The notes under the pieces were generated by a model that made no database searches, was not told the origin of the DNA, and saw nothing but the letters and a program-made list of their open reading frames with translations. Source: an uncultured Collinsella sp. (GTDB lineage Bacteria; Actinomycetota; Coriobacteriia; Coriobacteriales; Coriobacteriaceae). Taken from it: a DNA stretch of 64,000 bases. Of the stretch, positions 1 through 8,645 are shown in pieces (position 1 is the stretch's first letter; every line of letters begins with the position of its first letter). The translations under genes were made by a program, and so were the position numbers. The stretch is from NCBI GenBank assembly GCA_958353395.1, contig CATWSG010000005.1:27525-91524 (forward strand). Reading direction: 5' to 3'.

Positions 1-263
1 CGCACGTCGCCCAGACGGCCAAACGGCAACATAGCCACGCATGTCGCAAGCAGATACACCGAGCTTACCAGCTGAATGCGATCGAGGCCCACGCCCAGCT
101 CCTTTTGCATCACGGGCAGCGCCACGGTAACGACGGTCGAATCCAGACACACCATAAACGTCATGATGAGCACGGTAAACAGAATCGCCCATTTGTTCTT
201 GCCATGGGTGTCACCCTCTAGAGCAATGTGCTCGCGGCGCAACTGCTCTGCAGTTTTCTCCAT
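1..263 (-). CDS. MFS transporter, DHA2/EmrB-like, N-terminal part (runs off the window)
   Basis: Only the first 87 codons are in the window; the gene continues leftward. The translation begins MEKTAEQLRREH, has a short polar N-terminus, then a first membrane helix with the motif FMVCLDSTVVTVALP, and later LPFGRLGDVR. The helix-1 motif with Asp-Ser-Thr and the GRLGD motif are typical of 14-helix drug/proton antiporters of the EmrB/QacA group, which act in the cytoplasmic membrane. Two in-frame ATGs lie at 269 and 263. AAAGG sits directly against the first and 6 nt before the second, so 263 is preferred. The substrate cannot be told. Confidence 0.8.
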   Translation of the reverse strand, partial: MEKTAEQLRREHIALEGDTHGKNKWAILFTVLIMTFMVCLDSTVVTVALPVMQKELGVGLDRIQLVSSVYLLATCVAMLPFGRLGDV

Positions 264-289
264 ATCCATCCTTTCGAGTGGCCTAACGC

Positions 290-337
290 AAAAAAACGGG
301 GCCCCGATCGCCTGCAAACAGCCGCGATTGGGGTCCC
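290..337 (-). terminator. Rho-independent terminator of the metY-like gene
   Basis: On the minus strand a GC-rich stem of about 14 bp (with G-U pairs) and a 12-nt loop is followed by a run of seven T. It lies between the stop of the sulfhydrylase gene and the start of the MFS gene, so the two are probably separate transcripts. Confidence 0.85.
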
Positions 338-406
338 GCCTACGGAATCGGAACGAAAGGTCGCCGAAGCTTTCTGCCAGCATCGGCGCCTTATGCGAAC
401 GCTAGC

Positions 407-1690
407 CTAGCACTGCTCGAGTGCCTGCTCAAGGTCGGCAATCAAGTCGGCCGTGTCCTCGAGGCCACACGACAGGCGTACCATGTCGGCGGAGATGCCA
501 CAGGCGATGAGCTCCTCATCGTTCATCTGGCGATGCGTGGCATTAGCGGGATGCAGGCAGCAAGTGCGGGCGTCGGCCACGTGCGTGGCGATCTGGGCGA
601 GCTTGAGGCTCTTCATAAAGGTCTCGGCCGCCGCACGGCCACCGTTAAAGCCAAAGCTCACAACGCCGCAGGTACCGTTGGGCATGTACTTCTGAGCGAG
701 ATCATAGTACTTGTCGCCCTCCAGGCCCGGATAGCTCACGAAGCGTACCTTGGGATGACTCTGCAGGAACTTGGCAACGGCCAGGCCGTTCTCACAATGA
801 CGCGGCATGCGCACATGCAGGCTCTCGAGCGAGCTGTTCAAGAAAAACGCCGCATGCGGGTTCTGCATGGGACCAAGATCGCGCATAAGCTGAGCGGTTG
901 CCTTGGTAATGAAGGCACCCTCGCGACCGAACTTCTCGGCATAGGTCACGCCGTGGTAGCTCTCATCGGGCGTGGTAAGACCCGGGAACTTGTCCGCATG
1001 GGCCATCCAGTCAAACTGGCCGTGGTCGACGATCACGCCGCCCAGGTAGGCAGCATGTCCATCCATGTACTTGGTGGTGGAGTGCGTAACGATGTCGGCG
1101 CCCCACTCAAAGGGACGGCACATCACGGGCGTCGGGAAGGTGTTGTCGACCATCAACGGTACGCCGTGGTCATGTGCGGCCTTGGCAAAGCGCTCAATAT
1201 CGAGCACGGCAAGGGCGGGGTTGGCAATCGTCTCGCCAAAGACAAGCTTGGTATTGGGCTCAAAGGCTGCCTCGAGCTCCTCATCGGTGCAGTCGGGGGC
1301 AACGAACGTGCAGGTCAAGCCCATGCGCTCCATGGTATGAGCAAGTAGGTTGTAGGTACCGCCGTAAATGGCAGAGCTTGCGACCACGTGATCGCCGGCA
1401 CCGGCAACGTTAAAGATCGCGAGGAAGTTCGCGGCCATGCCCGAGCTCGTGAGCATCGCAGCGGTGCCGCCCTCCATCTCACAGATCTTGGCGGCAACCA
1501 GATCACACGTGGGGTTCTGCAGACGGCTGTAGAAGTAGCCCGACTCCTCCAGGTCAAACAGCTTGCCCATGTGCTCGGACGTATCGTACTTCCACGTGGT
1601 GGACTGGTAAATGGGTACCTGGCGCGGCTCGGCATCTCCCGGGTGATAGCCGCCCTGAACACATGTAGTACCGATGGTCTGCTCGCTCAT
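407..1690 (-). CDS. O-acetylhomoserine sulfhydrylase / Cys-Met metabolism PLP enzyme
   Basis: A 427-residue member of the Cys/Met metabolism PLP-dependent family. It has the YSR phosphate-binding motif (residues 54-56), the VDNTFPTP segment with the Asp that contacts the pyridine nitrogen (about 182), and HSTTKYMDGH with the Schiff-base lysine at about 207. The length and the long N-terminus fit MetY-type enzymes, which make homocysteine from O-acetylhomoserine and sulfide; a methionine gamma-lyase role cannot be excluded by sequence alone. The start is supported by AGGGAG 6 nt upstream. It is a single-gene unit with its own terminator. I found no SAM riboswitch in the 230-nt upstream region. 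Confidence 0.85.
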   Translation of the reverse strand: MSEQTIGTTCVQGGYHPGDAEPRQVPIYQSTTWKYDTSEHMGKLFDLEESGYFYSRLQNPTCDLVAAKICEMEGGTAAMLTSSGMAANFLAIFNVAGAGDHVVASSAIYGGTYNLLAHTMERMGLTCTFVAPDCTDEELEAAFEPNTKLVFGETIANPALAVLDIERFAKAAHDHGVPLMVDNTFPTPVMCRPFEWGADIVTHSTTKYMDGHAAYLGGVIVDHGQFDWMAHADKFPGLTTPDESYHGVTYAEKFGREGAFITKATAQLMRDLGPMQNPHAAFFLNSSLESLHVRMPRHCENGLAVAKFLQSHPKVRFVSYPGLEGDKYYDLAQKYMPNGTCGVVSFGFNGGRAAAETFMKSLKLAQIATHVADARTCCLHPANATHRQMNDEELIACGISADMVRLSCGLEDTADLIADLEQALEQC

Positions 1691-1919
1691 ATCTAGCTCC
1701 CTTGCCTGGGTTTTGTTTTTATTCGATTCACGATACCGCTACCCCGCACCCCTCTCAACCCATCCCGCCGATAGGTTATGGGACAAATGAATCAGAGGCA
1801 CTCGTCTCAGCCATAGGCATTTGTTCGATAGATAAAATGAAGCATACATGAGGCTCTCGATGATTACATGCACCGTCACGGGTACCATAGGCGGGTACAC
1901 CGTAACCAAGGAGACAACG

Positions 1920-2366
1920 ATGAAGCAAATCGATATCGCCCAGCTCGACATCACCGCCTGTCAGGCTCAGGCTGCCGAATACCACGCCCGTGGCTTTAAC
2001 TGCGCCCAGGCCGTCGCCTGCACGCTCGCGCCCGCCGTCGGGCTCGACCCCCAGGTCGCCTTTACCCTCACCGAGGGCTTTGGCGCCGGCATGGGCGGCA
2101 TGACCGAAACCTGCGGCGCCATCTCGGGCGCCGTGGCCATCATGGGCTTCGTGATGAGCGACGGCATGGAAAACCCCAAGACCAAGGGTCAGACCTACAA
2201 ACTGTCGCGCGAAATCGCCAAGCGTTTTGGCGAGAAGAACACGACGACCGTCTGCGGCACGCTCAAGGGCATTGAATCGGATAAGGGTCCGCTCCGCAGC
2301 TGCCCCGGCTGCATCGACGATGCCGTCGAGATCGCCTGCGATATGCTAAAGCAGCTTGCCGAGTAA
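1920..2366 (+). CDS. C-GCAxxG-C-C family protein
   Basis: A 148-residue small protein with several conserved cysteines (FNCAQAVAC, ETCGAISGA, TTVCGTLKG, RSCPGCIDDA). The pattern matches the C_GCAxxG_C_C family, which is thought to bind metal or act in redox chemistry; its biochemical function is unknown. An in-frame ATG lies further upstream at 1848, but the ATG at 1920 has AAGGAG 9 nt upstream and removes a non-conserved extension, so it is chosen. The gene is monocistronic and converges on the yigZ-like gene. Confidence 0.8.
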   Translation: MKQIDIAQLDITACQAQAAEYHARGFNCAQAVACTLAPAVGLDPQVAFTLTEGFGAGMGGMTETCGAISGAVAIMGFVMSDGMENPKTKGQTYKLSREIAKRFGEKNTTTVCGTLKGIESDKGPLRSCPGCIDDAVEIACDMLKQLAE

Positions 2367-2384
2367 ACGGCAGCAACAGAAAAC

Positions 2385-2429
2385 GACGGCCGGCGCGCTT
2401 GGGATCCATCCAAAAGCACGCCGGCCGTC
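2385..2429. terminator. Bidirectional terminator hairpin
   Basis: A 16-bp, nearly perfect GC-rich stem (GACGGCCGGCGCGCTT and its complement with one wobble) lies between two convergent genes and can serve both. Confidence 0.7.
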
Positions 2430-2433
2430 GCCG

Positions 2434-3072
2434 TTAGAACTCGGCAAATTCGGGAGCGCCGACCTCAATCTCCTCGCGCCCCGCCATAAGCTCGCGCATC
2501 TTGGCGCAAAACGACTCCTGCTCCCCTGCCTTAAACACCAAGTGAAGTGTCACGGTATCCGCGTAATCGGTATCCGAAACCTTGGCACCCGAATCCTGGG
2601 CCAAGCGAAGCACCTGCTCATACTGCGGATAGGCCACATGCACGACAACCGGCACGACACTCGTCATCTCGACGATCTGCCCGGACTCCTGAGCCGAGGC
2701 CACCGCCGCCTGCGTCGCCGCGGTATAGGCGCGCACCAAGCCACCAGGACCCAACAGCGTGCCGCCAAAATAGCGCGTCACCACGCAGCAAACATTTTTG
2801 AGCCCCGCGCCGCGCAGCACCTCGAGCGTCGGCATACCGCTCGTGCGGCTCGGCTCACCGTCATCGCTCTGGCGCTCGCGTCCATCGACCAAAATCCACG
2901 CGGGCACATTATGTCGAGCGTCGTAATGACGTTTGCGAACCATCTCGATAAAGGCATTCGCCTCATCCTCGGACTCAATATGGACCAGCTGGGCAATAAA
3001 CCGGCTCTTGCGGTCCACAAACTCGCCCGAAGCCTCAATATTCGATTGCAGAGTAAAATAGCTGTCCAACAA
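2434..3072 (-). CDS. YigZ/IMPACT family protein
   Basis: A 212-residue protein of the IMPACT/YigZ family. The N-terminal domain (about 15-125) contains KSRFIAQ, the DGEPSRTSG segment and TRYFGGTLLGPGGLVRAYT, which are the family signature; a C-terminal ferredoxin-like domain follows. Eukaryotic IMPACT regulates GCN2; the bacterial homologues have no settled function, although a protease/peptidase role has been suggested for some. It sits next to rnpB and one copy of the repeated structured element. The start lies in an A-rich minus-strand T/G stretch and is less certain than the rest. Confidence 0.85.
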   Translation of the reverse strand: MLDSYFTLQSNIEASGEFVDRKSRFIAQLVHIESEDEANAFIEMVRKRHYDARHNVPAWILVDGRERQSDDGEPSRTSGMPTLEVLRGAGLKNVCCVVTRYFGGTLLGPGGLVRAYTAATQAAVASAQESGQIVEMTSVVPVVVHVAYPQYEQVLRLAQDSGAKVSDTDYADTVTLHLVFKAGEQESFCAKMRELMAGREEIEVGAPEFAEF

Positions 3073-3177
3073 AGCCCCTCAACAACAAGCAAAGCAACAA
3101 ACAGCCTCAATAATACGGCAAAGGCCGTACCGTTGCCCTCGCCAACAAGAACGGAAACACCAATGATGCCGTCACCA

Positions 3178-3290
3178 ACAGCGAGAACCCGTCAGCGCGA
3201 GCAATCTGCCTTTCAAGCCTTCGGGCATGACCATAAGGTCAATGCCCTCATCTTTCAAGGCACCTTGCTCGCGCTGACGGGTTCGCAGCG
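3178..3290 (-). repeat. Structured intergenic element, copy 1 (E1)
   Basis: Read on the minus strand, it begins about 10 nt after the 3' end of rnpB. Outer helix: 3265-3283 pairs perfectly with 3186-3204 (19 bp). Middle helix: GCCTT/AAGGC. Inner hairpin: GGGCAT-T-GACC, TTAT loop, GGTC-ATGCCC. The unpaired segments between helices (GAAAGA-GAGGGCAT, CAGATTGC) are nearly identical to copies at 6274 and 57831, while helix sequences differ in compensating ways. It has no T-run. It may be a structured RNA, a rnpB processing or termination signal, or a mobile palindrome; this is not decided by sequence alone. Confidence 0.8.
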
Positions 3291-3301
3291 TCAACAAAGT
3301 G

Positions 3302-3662
3302 CCGAGTGGGCTTGTAAGCCGGGTTCTGTCGTGAACGGTCATTTATCTTGTCTGCACGTTACCGTGCAGCTCCACGCACGCTACCCGAACGCGGACCGGG
3401 CCGGCCCATAGCGTTCCTATTCGCGCTTGCTCCGGATGGGGCTTGCCAAGCCGCCGTGTTGCCACGACGCTGGTGGTCTCTTACACCACCGTTTCAGCTT
3501 TTCCCTTTACGCCTTGCGGCGTAGGTGGGAGTCTTCTTTTCTGCGGCGCTTTCCGTCGGATCACTCCGCCCGGCCGTTAGCCGGCATCCCGCCCTCTGGA
3601 GCCCGGACTTTCCTCACGCGTGCCGCAAGCAGCACATCGCGCGACCGTTTGGCCCACTCAGC
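3302..3662 (-). ncRNA. rnpB: RNase P RNA (class A)
   Basis: This is the catalytic RNA of RNase P, which trims the 5' ends of tRNA precursors. The minus strand carries the universally conserved GAGGAAAGTCCGGGCTCC near its 5' end (3598-3615). The 3' part holds ACAGAACCCGGCTTACA, and the closing helix pairs GAGTGGGC at the 5' end with GCCCACTC at the 3' end. The length of about 360 nt fits the bacterial ancestral type. The 5' end is placed from the promoter and terminal helix; the 3' end is approximate. Confidence 0.97.
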
Positions 3663-3670
3663 AGTGCAAG

Positions 3671-3710
3671 AGTGTAGCACACCGTTGCCGCAGGCAATGG
3701 CACAACACAA
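3671..3710 (-). promoter_or_regulatory. Probable rnpB promoter
   Basis: An extended -10 (TGCTACACT; TACACT at 3671-3676) lies about 8 nt before the predicted 5' end of rnpB on the minus strand. A TTGCCT 15 nt upstream is a possible -35. Confidence 0.5.
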
Positions 3711-3942
3711 GCGTTCGACACGATAAACCAAGAACCACGCTATGCAGTACAATAGTGTCGTCGATGGGCAACGTCGTCAGTCGAGACGCGACCGCGCTCC
3801 GCACCCCTCCGTCTACTCGATGCGTTCCCGCCTCCTCCCCGAGGCGGGATGTCGGCATTTTTCTTGCACCAACAACCCAATAGCCCGTGAACAGCCTAGG
3901 CGGCATTGCGCACGGACAGCATCGTGCACCTCGGCAGCAAAT
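3711..3942. other. Intergenic stretch with no recognisable gene
   Basis: Between the rnpB promoter and the rpsA terminator I see no convincing coding frame. One GC-rich hairpin (CCCGCCTC/GAGGCGGG near 3828-3849) is visible but has no adjacent T-run. An open frame of about 110 codons on the minus strand overlaps both flanking signals and is judged spurious. Confidence 0.5.
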
Positions 3943-3943
3943 G

Positions 3944-3982
3944 AAAAAAGGGACCCATCCATTGCGGACGGATCCCTTAAAA
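3944..3982 (-). terminator. rpsA terminator
   Basis: The minus-strand stem AAGGGATCCGTCC / GGATGGGTCCCTT with a 5-nt loop is followed by a run of T, shortly after the rpsA stop codon. Confidence 0.9.
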
Positions 3983-4002
3983 CAAGTGATCGTCAAACCG
4001 AT

Positions 4003-5169
4003 TTACTCGGCGTCGGTCTCCTCGTCCTTCTTCTCGGAAGGCAGCGGGGTGACCTCAATCTCGACGCCCAGAGTCTCAGCAGCGGACTTCATGGACAGGG
4101 AGATACGACGACGGTCGAGGTCGATCTCCATGACCTTGACCTGAACCTTGTCGCCCACGTGGGTGACCTGAGAAGGCTGATCGACGTGCTTGTTGGCCAT
4201 CTCGGAGATGTGCACCAGGCCCTCGATGCCCTCGCCCAGGTCGACGAAAGCGCCGAACGGGACAAGCTTGGTCACAGTGCCCTCGACGATAGCGCCGACG
4301 GGGTACTTCTTGACCAGCGCGCGCCACGGATCCTCGGTGGTCTGCTTGAGACCCAGGGAGATGCGCTCGCGGTTGAGATCGACGTCGAGAACCTCGACCT
4401 CGACCTCCTGGCCGACCTTGACAACCTCGGAAGGATGGTTGACGTGGTTCCAGGAGAGCTCGGAGATGTGGATGAGGCCGTCGATACCGCCGAGGTCGAC
4501 GAAGGCGCCGAAGTCGACGATGGAGGAAACGGTACCCTGGAGACGCATGCCAGACTTGAGCTTGGACAGGATCTCGGAGCGCTCGGCCTTACGGGACTCC
4601 TCGAGCACGACGCGACGGGAGAGGACGACGTTGTTGCGGTTGCGGTCCATCTCGATGACGCGGGCCTCGATGCGGGTGCCCATGTAGGAGGTGAGGTCCT
4701 TGACGCGACGGAGGTCGACGAGGGAAGCGGGCAGGAAGCCACGCAGGCCGATGTCGAGGATCAGGCCGCCCTTGACAACCTCGATAACCTCGCCCTCAAC
4801 GTTCTCGCCGGAGTTGAACTTCTCCTCGATGCGGTTCCAAGCACGCTCGTACTCGGCACGCTTCTTGGACAGGACCAGACGACCGTCCTTGTCCTCCTTC
4901 TGGAGAACCAGAGCCTCGATGGGATCACCGAGTGCAACGATGTCTGCAGGGTTAGCGTCCTTGCGGATGGACAGCTCGCGGACCGGGATAACGCCCTCGG
5001 ACTTGAATCCGATGTCAACGAGCACCTCGTCATGCTCGATCTTAACGACAGTGCCGTTAACGAGATCGCCCTCATCAAAGTCGGTAATCGTACCGTCGAT
5101 GAGGTTGTTCATCTCCTCCTCGTTGACATCGTCAAGAGAGAAAATGGACGAGTTCTGAATCTCACTCAA
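4003..5169 (-). CDS. rpsA: 30S ribosomal protein S1
   Basis: A 388-residue protein with four S1 RNA-binding domains (about 26-105, 115-190, 203-275 and 288-360), each with the G-x-V...GAFVDLG/GVI pattern, and an acidic tail ending EKKDEETDAE. S1 binds mRNA on the small subunit and helps translation start; four-domain forms are usual in actinobacteria and low-GC Gram-positives, against six in E. coli. The predicted start is TTG at 5167-5169, with AAAGGGG 7 nt upstream; the next ATG is about 20 codons in and would remove the conserved acidic leader. The use of TTG may help keep expression in check. Confidence 0.93.
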   Translation of the reverse strand: MSEIQNSSIFSLDDVNEEEMNNLIDGTITDFDEGDLVNGTVVKIEHDEVLVDIGFKSEGVIPVRELSIRKDANPADIVALGDPIEALVLQKEDKDGRLVLSKKRAEYERAWNRIEEKFNSGENVEGEVIEVVKGGLILDIGLRGFLPASLVDLRRVKDLTSYMGTRIEARVIEMDRNRNNVVLSRRVVLEESRKAERSEILSKLKSGMRLQGTVSSIVDFGAFVDLGGIDGLIHISELSWNHVNHPSEVVKVGQEVEVEVLDVDLNRERISLGLKQTTEDPWRALVKKYPVGAIVEGTVTKLVPFGAFVDLGEGIEGLVHISEMANKHVDQPSQVTHVGDKVQVKVMEIDLDRRRISLSMKSAAETLGVEIEVTPLPSEKKDEETDAE

Positions 5170-5485
5170 AGGTGGACCCCTTTCGAACTACGGGGCCCCG
5201 ATTGCTAGGACCTACAGAAGGGTGCGATAAGCACACAACGTTTAGGAACACTCGGGAGCCGACAGATACTAATGTGACGCTTATGCAATCACGTTCGTAT
5301 AGGTTACGGGGAAATGGGTTCGATTTCAAGCGTGAACTGCGTTTTTTTACTCGTGTGGAGACTTTTTCGTAATCTTATGGACAGCCGTCTCCACAACTTG
5401 ACGATAAGCAGTTTGCCCATACGCCTTTGAGGTAAAGTATCCGGAGCCAACAATTCTGGAACGATTTATCGAGAAAGGTGCCCGC
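5170..5485. other. Divergent intergenic region rpsA / HAD hydrolase
   Basis: A 316-nt spacer, AT-richer than its surroundings, that must hold the rpsA promoter (minus) and the HAD gene promoter (plus). I could not assign clear -35/-10 pairs and see no gene or tRNA. Confidence 0.4.
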
Positions 5486-6244
5486 GTGCTCAAAGCAGTC
5501 GTTTTCGATATGGACGAAACGCTTCTTAGCATCAACCTCAACGCGTTCATCCTTCGCTATTTTAAGGATGTCTCGTCGATGCTCGCGGATATCGGTCGCC
5601 GCAGCCACGGTGGCACGATGGCACGCCTCGGCACCATCTTGGTCGACCTCAACGCCAATCGCCGAAGCGGCACGGATAATCGCACCAATCTTGAGTTCTA
5701 CCAAGAAGAGGTTGAGCGCCGGTGCGGCATTTGCCTCTCGGACCCACTCATCTACGAGGCGTTTACCTACTACGATCGCGAAGTTCTTCCGTACAAGAAC
5801 GACGATGTCATCAACGCCCACGCCATGCCGGGCGCACACGCCGCGCTTCAGGCCGTACAGGACGCAGGACTGCGCTGCGCGCTCTTCACCAACCCCAGCT
5901 TTCCGCAGGGGGCCATCGAGTGCCGCATGGGTTGGGGCGACCTGGCCGACGCTCCCTTTGAGCTCGTCACGCACATGGGAAACGCCACCCGCTGCAAGCC
6001 CGATGCCACCTACTATCTAGAGCAGCTTCAGGTGATGGGGCTCGAGCCGCACGAGGTCCTTATGGTGGGCAACGATCCCAAGCGCGACTTCCCGTCCCCC
6101 GATTGCGGCATCCAAACCGCCTTTGTGGGCCAGGGCAAGCCCAGCCGAGCCACTTGGCGCGGAACCATGGAAGACTTCGCCCGCGACTTTAACGCCGTAG
6201 TAGAAGCCTTCTACGAACACCAAGTAGCCGACGAACTGTCATAG
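5486..6244 (+). CDS. HAD-superfamily hydrolase
   Basis: A 252-residue cytoplasmic phosphatase-like protein. Motif I is VFDMDETLL (nucleophile Asp8, acid/base Asp10), motif II is in LFTNPSFP, and motif IV is MVGNDPKRDF. A helical cap lies between motifs I and II. The family hydrolyses small phosphate esters; the substrate is unknown. GTG at 5486 is the start, with GAAAGG 10 nt upstream and motif I falling right at the N-terminus as expected. A copy of the structured element (E2) lies about 30 nt after its stop on the same strand. Confidence 0.85.
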   Translation: MLKAVVFDMDETLLSINLNAFILRYFKDVSSMLADIGRRSHGGTMARLGTILVDLNANRRSGTDNRTNLEFYQEEVERRCGICLSDPLIYEAFTYYDREVLPYKNDDVINAHAMPGAHAALQAVQDAGLRCALFTNPSFPQGAIECRMGWGDLADAPFELVTHMGNATRCKPDATYYLEQLQVMGLEPHEVLMVGNDPKRDFPSPDCGIQTAFVGQGKPSRATWRGTMEDFARDFNAVVEAFYEHQVADELS

Positions 6245-6273
6245 GACCCCTCGCTCCAAACAAAATGGCGCCG

Positions 6274-6433
6274 CAGGTTGAGCACAAGTCAGCGAAAATG
6301 CCCCTAAGCGAGCAATGTGCCTTGAAAGAGGAGGGCATAGGCCTTCTGGCCATGCCCGACGATTGAAAGGCAGATTGCCGCTTAGGGGCGTTTGCAGCGT
6401 CGACTGGTTACGCGGTTTGGTAAAACCGCGTAA
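6274..6433 (+). repeat. Structured intergenic element, copy 2 (E2)
   Basis: Helix P1 pairs 6300-6316 with 6374-6389 (one bulged A at 6311). P2 pairs GCCTT 6319-6323 with AAGGC 6367-6371. P3 pairs GGGCAT-A-GGCC 6333-6343 with GGCCATGCCC 6348-6357 around a TTCT loop. A separate 3' hairpin (about 6407-6433, loop TTTGGTAAAA) follows. It shares flanks CAGGT-GAGCA-AAGTCAGCG and GCAGCGTCGA-TGGTT with the copy at 57831. Stem sequences differ between copies but pairing is kept. It lies after a plus-strand gene and abuts the stop codon of the convergent minus-strand gene. Confidence 0.85.
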
Positions 6434-7753
6434 CTAGCACACCTGCGTTTTGCCGATCATGATGTTGAGGATCTCGACGTCGGTATCTTTCATGCCCACG
6501 CGGCCTACGTAGCCCATGCTGGCAATCGTCTGCTCGACGGTATCCTGGATCAGGCCCTCGCCGGCACGGAAGCCGCGGCCCTGCATGGCCATATCGTGAC
6601 CCAGAATCGCAGCGTCAACGGCTGCCGAAATCTTAGCCGCGCAACTCGCCTTGGCGCCATCGCATACAATGCCGCCCACGTTGCCGAGCGTGTTGGAGAC
6701 CGTCGCGCCAATCTGCTCGCGCGTGCCGCCGCACAGCCAGGTAATCGCGGCTCCGGCACCGCACGCGGCGCAAATAGCACCGCAAAACGCCGAGAGCGCA
6801 CCAATATAGCTCTTGATATGCACGGCGATCAGATCGGACAGCATCACGGCGCGCACCAGACGCTCGTGGTCGCAGCGCAGGTACTCGGCATACTCCATAA
6901 CAGGCAGCGCGCAAGTAATGCCCTGATTGCCCGAGCCGCACACAATGGCGACCGGCAGCGCGCAGCCGTTCATGCGGGCATCGGACCCGGCGGCTGCACG
7001 GGCACGGGCACGGCAGGCGACGTCATCGGCACGTGCGCCCAGCAGCGTGCGGCCCACCTCGGCACCCCAAGCGTGCGCCAGACCCTCGGCGCTAATCGCA
7101 CCGTTCAGTTCGATCTGACGCTCAACGGCAGCGCGGGCGTCCTCAATGTCACCGTCCTCGATAAAGTCAATGATGGACTCAATGCTCATAGGGGTATCGG
7201 CGCTGTCTGCCGCACGCTCGGCCACGACGCGCTCGGCGCAGGCGGCACACTCCCCCGCCGACTTGCCGCATACCGGAATACCGTCGAGCGTATGGCAAGT
7301 AACATTAGTGTGGTGGTCGGTAATCTCGACGACCGCGGTATGGCCCCCGGCCGTGGCAGTCACCTTGATGTAGAGGTTGGGCACACCCTCGACAAGCGAC
7401 ACATCGCAGTAGCCGGCGTCAGCGAGGAGCTCGGCCACGCGCGCACGGTCTTTATCGTCAACGCTCTCGAGCACCTCGAGCGCGCTCTTGGCGTCGCCGC
7501 CCACGGCACCCAGCACGGCCGCCGCCTCAATACCATGCATGCCGCCCGAGTTGGGCACGGTCACGCTCTTGACGTTCTTGATGATATTGCCCGAACAGGC
7601 AACGTCCATATGCTCGGGCTCGCAGCCAAGCGTCTGGCTCGCCAGCGCCGCTGCATAGGCAACGGCAATGGGCTCGGTGCAGCCGAGCGCGCAGACAAGC
7701 TCGCGGTTCAAGACATCGCAAAAAGCGGCATCGCGAATGGAATCGGTAGGCAT
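6434..7753 (-). CDS. L-cysteine desulfidase family protein (CyuA/YhaM, UPF0597)
   Basis: A 439-residue protein of the serine dehydratase alpha-like UPF0597 family. It has the conserved GCTEP near the N-terminus (about 24-28), SGNIIKNVKSVTVPNSGG, SGNQGITCALPV, and a cysteine-rich CGAICAACGAGAAITWLCGG segment that in this family holds an oxygen-sensitive Fe-S cluster. CyuA enzymes degrade L-cysteine to pyruvate, ammonia and sulfide under anaerobic conditions, which fits a gut anaerobe. The start at 7753 has AGGAGA 5 nt upstream. Its stop codon touches element E2, whose 3' hairpin could act as its terminator. Confidence 0.85.
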   Translation of the reverse strand: MPTDSIRDAAFCDVLNRELVCALGCTEPIAVAYAAALASQTLGCEPEHMDVACSGNIIKNVKSVTVPNSGGMHGIEAAAVLGAVGGDAKSALEVLESVDDKDRARVAELLADAGYCDVSLVEGVPNLYIKVTATAGGHTAVVEITDHHTNVTCHTLDGIPVCGKSAGECAACAERVVAERAADSADTPMSIESIIDFIEDGDIEDARAAVERQIELNGAISAEGLAHAWGAEVGRTLLGARADDVACRARARAAAGSDARMNGCALPVAIVCGSGNQGITCALPVMEYAEYLRCDHERLVRAVMLSDLIAVHIKSYIGALSAFCGAICAACGAGAAITWLCGGTREQIGATVSNTLGNVGGIVCDGAKASCAAKISAAVDAAILGHDMAMQGRGFRAGEGLIQDTVEQTIASMGYVGRVGMKDTDVEILNIMIGKTQVC

Positions 7754-8025
7754 AGGTATCTCCTGCTTACATAACGGACTGGGCTCTCAATAATAGTTAA
7801 CTCTATTTATTTGATAACAATGCATCAAAAACCGCAACCCAAGTTCCGGCGGACAGCGTTCAAGCGCAAACTGACGGCATTAATTCATGAGAAGTAAGTC
7901 TTGTTGCATGCTAAAGCGTTTGACCAAAAAACGCCCGAGCGTTTACACAAAAGTCGCGCTATCATGCAGTCGAACGCGGTAAAACCTTTAGCAATTCCGC
8001 CGCACGGACCAGAGAGGAACCACTC

Positions 8026-8493
8026 ATGAAGATTGGTATCGGCAACGACCATGCCGCCGTCGAGCTCAAGAACATCATCTCCGAGCACCTGAAGGAGCGC
8101 GGCTGCGAGGTCGTGAACTATGGCACCGACACCTCCGAGAGCTTCGATTACCCCATCGCCGGCTACAAGGTGGGTAAGGCCGTTGCCAACGGCGACGTCG
8201 ACCTGGGCATCCTGATCTGCGGCACCGGCGTCGGGATTAGCCTGGCTGCCAACAAGGTCGAGGGCGTACGCGCCGTCGTGTGCTCCGAGCCCTTCAGCGC
8301 CAAGCTCTCCCGCATGCACAACAATACCAACGTGCTCGCCTTTGGTGCCCGTGTCGTGGGCTCCGAGCTCGCCAAGATGATCGTCGACGAGTGGCTCGAC
8401 GCCGAGTTTGAGGGTGGTCGCCACGAGCGTCGCGTTAACCTCCTTAACGAGATCGACCACACGCGCGGCCTCAAGGTCGTCGACGAGGCCTAA
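8026..8493 (+). CDS. rpiB: Ribose-5-phosphate isomerase B
   Basis: A 155-residue RpiB/LacAB-family isomerase, which interconverts ribose-5-phosphate and ribulose-5-phosphate in the pentose phosphate pathway. IGNDHAA holds the Asp-His pair (8-9), and CGTGVGIS holds the catalytic Cys65; NVLAFGARVVG is also typical. An RBS (GAGAGGAA) precedes the ATG. Monocistronic, with its own terminator. Confidence 0.92.
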   Translation: MKIGIGNDHAAVELKNIISEHLKERGCEVVNYGTDTSESFDYPIAGYKVGKAVANGDVDLGILICGTGVGISLAANKVEGVRAVVCSEPFSAKLSRMHNNTNVLAFGARVVGSELAKMIVDEWLDAEFEGGRHERRVNLLNEIDHTRGLKVVDEA

Positions 8494-8519
8494 ACTACTC
8501 AGTGCCACAAGCTAACAGC

Positions 8520-8560
8520 AGGGGCCCGCTCGGAACTCATGTCCGAGCGGGTCCCTTCAT
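8520..8560 (+). terminator. rpiB terminator
   Basis: A 14-bp stem (GGGGCCCGCTCGGA and its complement with one G-U) with a 7-nt loop follows the rpiB stop; the T-run is short. Confidence 0.75.
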
Positions 8561-8572
8561 AGATTTTGGAAT

Positions 8573-8607
8573 ACAAAGGGCGCCACGGATGAAATTCCGC
8601 GGCGCCC
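8573..8607 (-). terminator. ndk terminator
   Basis: On the minus strand GGGCGCCGCGG / CCGTGGCGCCC forms an 11-bp stem followed by TTTGTATT. Confidence 0.75.
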
Positions 8608-8645
8608 AAGCCACACGCTAACAGCTTTAAGGAGTCAAAGCTGGT

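Noticed and set aside
1691..1919. Possible SAM riboswitch before the MetY-like gene
   Set aside because: None of the SAM-I, SAM-II or SAM-IV core sequences could be found on the minus strand.
3658..3996. A 112-codon minus-strand open frame between rpsA and rnpB
   Set aside because: Overlaps the rpsA terminator and the rnpB promoter and 5' end; Cys-rich random-looking product.
3742..5208. A 488-codon plus-strand open frame opposite rpsA
   Set aside because: Shadow of the four S1 domains; it also runs through the rpsA terminator.
5290..5340. A tRNA-like GGTTCGA sequence upstream of rpsA
   Set aside because: No acceptor, D or anticodon stems can be formed around it.
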